This document shows positions 59,674 to 64,000 of a DNA stretch of 64,000 nt, piece after piece. Position numbers and translations under genes: made by a program. A model generated the notes under the pieces. That model was not told where the DNA came from and searched no databases. It worked only from the letters and a program-made list of their open reading frames with translations. Source of the stretch: PGYR01 sp034670025 (GTDB taxonomy: Bacteria; Bacteroidota; Ignavibacteria; Kapaibacteriales; UBA2268); assembly GCA_034670025.1 (NCBI GenBank), contig JAXMOE010000003.1, forward strand, positions 62,001 through 126,000, read 5' to 3'. Each line of letters opens with the position of its first letter. The stretch's first letter is position 1.

Positions 59674-60660
59674 TTATTCTAAGCTATCTCTTACTTCATT
59701 TCTTGCATTTTTGACTATTTCGTTATATTCTGATTTAGAAGGTTCTACCAAATGCTTTTCTAGCATACATTCAAGGTCATACAAGACTCTTTCTTCTGCT
59801 TGGTCCTCGATAAATTCTTTACTTAAATTGTCATTAAACCTCGACAGAAAATCAAATAGAACTATTGATTCATTTTTGGTTAATTCTATTGTTGTTTTGT
59901 TTTTATAATGTGGTTTCTTGGGTTTTCTTTTTCTCATTTCTTCTAAATAGCCGGCTCCTATTATACCTGTTGGCAATGCTACTATACCGATACCTAACAA
60001 TGAAATTATTGAGCTAAATAATATTCCTAAACTAGTAATAGGGTATATGTCACCATAACCAACTGTAGTCAGTGTGGCAACAGCCCACCAAAGAGAAATT
60101 AAAATATTAGAGAACACCTCAGGTTGGGAGGGGTTTTCGATATAATACATCATAAAACCAGATAAAAATATCAGGAAAAAAGTTATCACAATTGCAGAAA
60201 TAAGTTCTGGTTTCTTATCAATTATTATCTTTTTTAATAATGTCAGGGATTCGTTCAAGCTCTTCAGTTTGAGCACTTTGAAAAACTTAAATAATCTTAG
60301 TATTCTTAGAAATCTTAAATCTAAAACAACAAAGAAAGGTAATAAAAAAGGAATTATCGAAAGTAAATCTATTATACCATATAGTGAGAAAACAAACTTG
60401 AAAATAGATTTTAAACGAGAATCTGATGGGTGTGTTAAATCTGAAATATATAATCTTATAATATATTCTATGACAAAGATTGACATTATAATCTGATTAG
60501 TAGACTTTAGAATCGAAGAATGCATTGATTTTATGGAAACGATTGATTCCAAGACAATTAAAACTATACTTAACAAGATAAGTACAAAAATGAAAAGATT
60601 AAATTTACTTAAACTATCATCATCCCTATAAGCAACCCATCTAAATAGATATTCTTTCAT
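59674..60660 (-). CDS. Voltage-gated-type potassium channel (6TM ion transporter)
   Basis: 328 residues. Six helices plus a pore: S4-like KxxRxxRxLRLF segment (LDLRFLRILRLFKFFKVLKL) at about 113-132, and selectivity filter TLTTVGYGDIYPI (about 196-208). The C-terminal cytosolic part has charged helices. This is a Kv-like K+ channel; gating by voltage inferred from the basic S4 (spaced Arg/Lys). It shares no operon with neighbours. Confidence 0.9.
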   Translation of the reverse strand: MKEYLFRWVAYRDDDSLSKFNLFIFVLILLSIVLIVLESIVSIKSMHSSILKSTNQIIMSIFVIEYIIRLYISDLTHPSDSRLKSIFKFVFSLYGIIDLLSIIPFLLPFFVVLDLRFLRILRLFKFFKVLKLKSLNESLTLLKKIIIDKKPELISAIVITFFLIFLSGFMMYYIENPSQPEVFSNILISLWWAVATLTTVGYGDIYPITSLGILFSSIISLLGIGIVALPTGIIGAGYLEEMRKRKPKKPHYKNKTTIELTKNESIVLFDFLSRFNDNLSKEFIEDQAEERVLYDLECMLEKHLVEPSKSEYNEIVKNARNEVRDSLE

Positions 60661-60700
60661 AATTTCTTTTTAATAAATCCAGCAATCCCCCAATATAACA

Positions 60701-60733
60701 AAAAAGCAGCATCTAATTAAAGAAACTGCTTTT
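60701..60733 (-). terminator. Intrinsic terminator behind the TPR gene (repeat family)
   Basis: On the minus strand: stem AAAGCAG...CTGCTTT around a TTAATTAGA-type loop, then T-run and TTGTTATATTGGG. The same terminator unit recurs at 61831-61863 and 62851-62883, including the flanking ATATAAC. It ends the minus-strand gene at 60834-61736. Confidence 0.75.
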
Positions 60734-60833
60734 ATTAATATTTACTCTGCAATTCTACCTGTAATCTTCGTATTAAAGAACTTTTTTGCAATTCCGGAAA
60801 TTATAGATAATTCGAAAGAGATAAATCATGTAT

Positions 60834-61736
60834 CTAATGTTTATTCTGTAATAGCTCAATTTGTTCTTTTGCAATGTTTACTGCGTTTTCATCATCCAAT
60901 GTAAGCATTTTCTCATAGTACTTTAAAGAGTTTTCTATATCATTTTTTAATTTGTATCCATGAGCAATATTATTTAAAATCACCACATCTTTTGGGCTTA
61001 TCTTTTCTGCTATTAAAAGGGCTTCAATAGCTTTATCATACTCTCCTACTAATAAATGTGTAATAGAGATGTTAGATAAACTCTCAATGTGATTAGGATA
61101 GATCTTTAAAATTTCATCCGCAATGATTCTCATTTTTATTAATAAATCTTCACTATCAGTATTGTAAAGAGTAAGTTGATAATCTTGAATAGAACTAAGT
61201 AGAAACTCTTTTCCATTTTGTTTCACCTCATTGTTAGTCCAAGTCCATTCATTATTATTTTTATTCGAATATTGAATAGTTTTTATAATTTCATTAGTAA
61301 ATTTATCCCACTCTTTAACCTCACCAAGAGCATATATTTTTCCAAATCGCATATCAAGCCTATTTGGATACTTCATTATACCTACGTCAATTTTGTCAAA
61401 CCCTTTTTGTAATATTTCCCTGTTATACCCTACTACACTTCCTATAAATCCAGCAACCTTCCCAGTACTGTCTTTCAATTGAAGACTTTCTCCGTAAGGT
61501 TCATCATTTGAGGTTGATAAAAATTCTTGTCTCGACTTAAAAAAATAATAATTAAAATAGCTAGTATATAATTCTGGATTATTTGAATCTTCTGTTTCCC
61601 ATTTTTTCAATAACTTAATTTGCTTTGTTGTGTCCCCATCTTTGTGTAACTTTTCAAATTCAACCTTGTAATCTTGTCCAAAGCTGAAATTTGACAAGAC
61701 AGAAAATGTAAAAACTATATAGATTATTTTTTTCAT
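60834..61736 (-). CDS. Secreted TPR-repeat protein
   Basis: 300 residues. Signal peptide about 1-20 (ending SFGQDYK). The C-terminal third contains tetratricopeptide repeats: GEYDKAIEALLIAEKISPKD and NIAHGYKLKNDIENSLKYYE. The middle is unlike anything I recognise. AT-rich, and followed by the first of three identical-type terminators, which suggests that it was added to the hslU-proximal region together with the next gene. Confidence 0.75.
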   Translation of the reverse strand: MKKIIYIVFTFSVLSNFSFGQDYKVEFEKLHKDGDTTKQIKLLKKWETEDSNNPELYTSYFNYYFFKSRQEFLSTSNDEPYGESLQLKDSTGKVAGFIGSVVGYNREILQKGFDKIDVGIMKYPNRLDMRFGKIYALGEVKEWDKFTNEIIKTIQYSNKNNNEWTWTNNEVKQNGKEFLLSSIQDYQLTLYNTDSEDLLIKMRIIADEILKIYPNHIESLSNISITHLLVGEYDKAIEALLIAEKISPKDVVILNNIAHGYKLKNDIENSLKYYEKMLTLDDENAVNIAKEQIELLQNKH

Positions 61737-61819
61737 ATCAACTTACCTCAACATTCTAGAGATACAATAATTTGTATTTCTAGATTAAATTAATTTATTC
61801 TTCATAAATATTCTATTTC

Positions 61820-62035
61820 AATATAACAAAAAAGGAGTACCTAATTAAAGATACTGCTTTTTTAAAATTCATCAATTAACTTTTGTTCTGCACTTGTCCT
61901 CGCTAGCGGAGGTGGTAAAAAAACTGTAGAGACGCATTGAATGCGTCTCATTTGATACATTATTGGAGACGTATGTAATACGTCTCTACATATATTAAAT
62001 TATCCCTCCTCAGTCTGAAACAAGTTTCAGACAGC
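61820..62035. repeat. Left copy of an about 215-bp direct repeat with nested palindromes and terminator
   Basis: Begins with the terminator unit (61831-61863), then CCTCGCTAGCGGAGG-like palindrome (about 61899), a nested palindrome 61925-61990 (TGTAGAGACG ... CGTCTCTACA with inner GAGACGCATT/AATGCGTCTC and GAGACGTAT/ATACGTCTC) and GTCTGAAAC-AA-GTTTCAGAC (62013-62032). The match to 62842-63055 is about 97% by hand (5-6 differences and 2 extra T). The pair encloses one gene (62121-62807). Confidence 0.9.
61831..61863 (-). terminator. Intrinsic terminator behind 62121-62807 (repeat family)
   Basis: Minus-strand stem AGTATC...GGTACT extended by AAAGC/G-TTT pairing with one mismatch, followed by T-run and TTGTTATATT. 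Second of three copies; it lies about 260 bp past the stop of the membrane-protein gene. Confidence 0.65.
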
Positions 62036-62120
62036 TCACGCTAAAGACGCAGCTTGCCACGGCTCAGCGTGGGCAGGTTCCTCCAGAGGAGATGGATTCT
62101 ATATTAGTGTTAGATACCGA

Positions 62121-62807
62121 CTAGTCAATACCATACAAATCTCTCATTTCAGATTTCAAAAGAATCCAAAGAATAGAAATGTAAAATAGAATATTTACTA
62201 CAAATTTCCACATAGGCTCTGGTGAAACAATAAAGTTAAGAAAAGTGTTACTATTTGTTAACTCAAATAAATTCTCAACATTCCAAATTGAAGTTATTAT
62301 AAAAAGGTTTGATGCTAACAATAAGCTACAATATGTCACTACCACTATCCAACCCACTTTATGCATTTTCCAGAAAAGATAAATTGAAATTGGATATGCA
62401 AAGAACATCATAATTATTAAAATAAGACCTAAGTCATTGATTCCTTGAGAAGTTGAATCACATAAAAAAATCAAGTTATTATATATATTAAGTAGAAAAG
62501 GTAGAATAAAAGACATAGACATTATGACTATAACTTTTTCATATTTTCCTTTATTGGCAAATGACGGAAAAAGTTCTTCAAGAGTATTAGTTGTCTTTTT
62601 TTTAATCCTATTAAATGGCCTTTTAGATTCTGTTAGTTCCTTTTGTTGTATTTTAGCAGAAATTGACGTAATAAAGGCTATTTCTCTATTATTAAGCTCT
62701 GATTCAGCAGCTTTAACCGAAGAAATATTGAACTGACCCCTGTTTTCAACTATTTCAATCAGCTCAGAATCTTTGAGGTTCTTAAATTTTTCTTCGTATG
62801 AATTCAT
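62121..62807 (-). CDS. Unknown four-helix membrane protein, between long direct repeats
   Basis: 228 residues. The soluble N-terminal about 75 residues (LKDSELIEIVENRGQFNISS, ESELNNREI) look helical and regular. Four hydrophobic segments lie at about 89-111, 124-143, 150-170 and 202-218. No family is recognised; the N-terminal 'Y-x-x-L-s-d-x-E-L-x-x-I' style is common in Bacteroidota membrane proteins of unknown role. The gene is very AT-rich and enclosed by the 215-bp direct repeat, so it is a likely insertion downstream of hslU. Confidence 0.65.
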   Translation of the reverse strand: MNSYEEKFKNLKDSELIEIVENRGQFNISSVKAAESELNNREIAFITSISAKIQQKELTESKRPFNRIKKKTTNTLEELFPSFANKGKYEKVIVIMSMSFILPFLLNIYNNLIFLCDSTSQGINDLGLILIIMMFFAYPISIYLFWKMHKVGWIVVVTYCSLLLASNLFIITSIWNVENLFELTNSNTFLNFIVSPEPMWKFVVNILFYISILWILLKSEMRDLYGID

Positions 62808-62841
62808 TTTTTTTTGATTAAAGTATTTTTAGTTTACCCCC

Positions 62842-63055
62842 AATATAACAAAAAAGCAGTACCTAATTAAAGATACTGCTTTTAAAATTCACCAATTGAC
62901 TTTTGTTCTGCACTTGTCCTCGCTAGCGGAGGTGGTAAAAAAACCGTAGAGACGCATTGAATGCGTCTCATTTGATACATTATTGGAGACGTATGCAATA
63001 CGTCTCTACATATATTAAATTATCCCTCCTCAGTCTGAAACAAGTTTCAGACAGC
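62842..63055. repeat. Right copy of the about 215-bp direct repeat, downstream of hslU
   Basis: Same order as the left copy: terminator unit (62851-62883), then palindromes at about 62919 and 62945-63010, and GTCTGAAACAAGTTTCAGAC at 63033-63052. It begins 34 bp before the inserted gene's start and ends 54 bp from the hslU stop. It is therefore most likely the original hslU downstream region, and the left copy the duplicate. Confidence 0.9.
62851..62883 (-). terminator. Intrinsic terminator of hslU (repeat family)
   Basis: Minus-strand stem AAAGCAGTATC/GGTACTGCTTT with TTTAATTA loop, followed by TTTTTTGTTATATTGGGGG. It is the best-formed of the three copies (11-bp stem) and lies about 225 bp past the hslU stop. 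Confidence 0.8.
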
Positions 63056-63108
63056 CCCTCCAAAGGGGCACAAGTGACGGCATTTCGACAGGCTCAATGC
63101 ACTTGTGT

Positions 63109-64000
63109 CTACAATATATACTTACTCAAATCTGTGCTTGTAGCAATCTCGTCTAAGTGGTCTTTCACAAACTTCTCATCTATCGACAACTCTGATTCTT
63201 CTAAGTCTGCTGGAGCGTTGTATAGTATGTCCTCGAGCAATGTAGTGAGTATAGTGTGCAATCTTCTCGCGCCTATGTTTGTTATTTCTTCGTTCACATT
63301 GGCAGCTGTTTTTGCTATTTGGCTTATTCCACTTTCGTCGAATACTAAATTTACTCCTTCTGTTTCTAACAATGCTTGGTATTGTTTTATTAATGCGTTC
63401 TTCGGTATGGTCAAAATCTTAACGAAGTCTGACTCACTTAGCGAGTTCAGCTCTACCCTGATTGGGAAACGACCTTGCAATTCGGGAATCAAATCCGATG
63501 GCTTCGACACGTGGAATGCACCAGAAGCTATGAACAAAATATGGTCAGTGTTAACTATACCGTGCTTAGTATTTACTGATGACCCCTCGACTATTGGGAG
63601 CAAGTCACGCTGTACGCCTTCGCGCGACACTTCACCACCACCAGATTTGGAATTGCTCACAGCCACCTTGTCAATCTCATCTATAAACACAATGCCAGAG
63701 TTTTGCGTGCGAGCCAGAGCGTCTTTTACTACGGCATCCATATCGATCAGCTTGTCGGCTTCTTCTTTGATTAGCAATGGTAGTGCATCTTTAATTTTTA
63801 TCTTACGTTTTTTGCGTTTTTTGGGCATCATATTGCCGAGCATATCTTGTAAGTTAATACCCATATCGTCCATACCCATTGGGCCCATAACTGCCATTCC
63901 CGATGGTCCTTGCTGAGTCAACTCCAACTCTATTTCTCGGTCATCCATAACGCCATTTTTCAGCATAGTACGGAATTTTTCGCGAGTTTCTTTGTTGTCC
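63109..64000 (-). CDS. hslU: HslU, ATPase subunit of the HslUV protease, C-terminal part
   Basis: About 297 residues visible; the N-terminus and Walker A lie beyond the right edge. Intermediate (I) domain with Met/Gly-rich MGPMGMDDMGINLQDMLGN and basic MPKKRKKRKIKIKDALPLL, Walker B GIVFIDEIDKVA, sensor region LQGRFPIRVELNSLSE and the strongly conserved C-terminal tail ending LSKYIL that docks into HslV. HslU unfolds proteins for degradation by HslV; hslV is probably upstream outside the window. Confidence 0.95.
   Translation of the reverse strand, partial: DNKETREKFRTMLKNGVMDDREIELELTQQGPSGMAVMGPMGMDDMGINLQDMLGNMMPKKRKKRKIKIKDALPLLIKEEADKLIDMDAVVKDALARTQNSGIVFIDEIDKVAVSNSKSGGGEVSREGVQRDLLPIVEGSSVNTKHGIVNTDHILFIASGAFHVSKPSDLIPELQGRFPIRVELNSLSESDFVKILTIPKNALIKQYQALLETEGVNLVFDESGISQIAKTAANVNEEITNIGARRLHTILTTLLEDILYNAPADLEESELSIDEKFVKDHLDEIATSTDLSKYIL

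Noticed and set aside
62957..63916. Long plus-strand open frame opposite hslU (319 codons)
   Set aside because: It is the antisense of a strongly conserved gene and its translation (Ser/Ile-rich, no domain) has no coding character.

Overview
The window looks like chromosomal DNA of a member of the Bacteroidota/Chlorobi (FCB) superphylum. The signs are five secreted proteins with Por/type IX secretion sorting tails (a Y-P-N-P-like motif followed by a roughly 80-residue beta domain), a TonB-dependent receptor with a CarboxypepD_reg domain paired with a DUF4249 lipoprotein, a DUF5686 barrel, DUF2752/TM2 genes, low GC and mostly short convergent or divergent operons. I cannot place it more precisely; a Kapabacteria- or Ignavibacteria-like lineage is a guess. 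I saw no rRNA, tRNA, CRISPR array, prophage or recognisable transposase.

Layout. 1-7.7 kb: end of an efflux operon (MacA-like adaptor plus permease), small membrane genes, a T9SS-exported propeller, an endonuclease/phosphatase-family hydrolase and envelope proteins. 7.7-17 kb: the housekeeping genes for a DUF819 transporter, fhs and an ACMSD-like amidohydrolase, interrupted by AT-rich single genes (an unknown protein, a nuclease-helicase, another unknown, GNAT, DUF2752, TM2). 17-32 kb: outer-membrane and secreted proteins (DUF5686, propeller, TonB receptor/DUF4249), SRAP, a histidine kinase, TerC, a thiol-redox pair and a CADD-like diiron protein. 32-34 kb: an integron-cassette-like segment carrying a frameshifted HEPN-like gene. 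34-46 kb: T9SS proteins, a PQQ sugar dehydrogenase, a Pif1-like helicase, a Fic gene set among palindromic operators, and a copper-related cluster with two successive MbnP/MbnH pairs. 46-54 kb: threonine dehydratase, MscS, a candidate sRNA, RhlE helicase, and a four-gene photolyase operon chained by 4-bp overlaps. 54-64 kb: a VIT1 transporter next to an inserted rhomboid protease, assorted membrane proteins, a potassium channel, and the 3' part of hslU followed by two inserted genes and a duplicated palindrome block.

The most unusual signal is repeated architecture. At four places an AT-rich, same-strand single gene is bracketed by a direct repeat. At two of these the repeat is the 3' end of the neighbouring housekeeping gene (DUF819, 42/42 bp; VIT1, about 55/62 bp); at the others it is flanking intergenic DNA (67 bp at about 94%; about 215 bp at about 97%). 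This is what single-crossover or site-specific integration of small gene circles would leave, yet no recombinase is present. A second signal is two genes whose conserved N-termini extend upstream of any ATG/GTG/TTG, with ATA exactly at the expected start. Percentages are hand counts from reading the sequence; no database or folding program was used.
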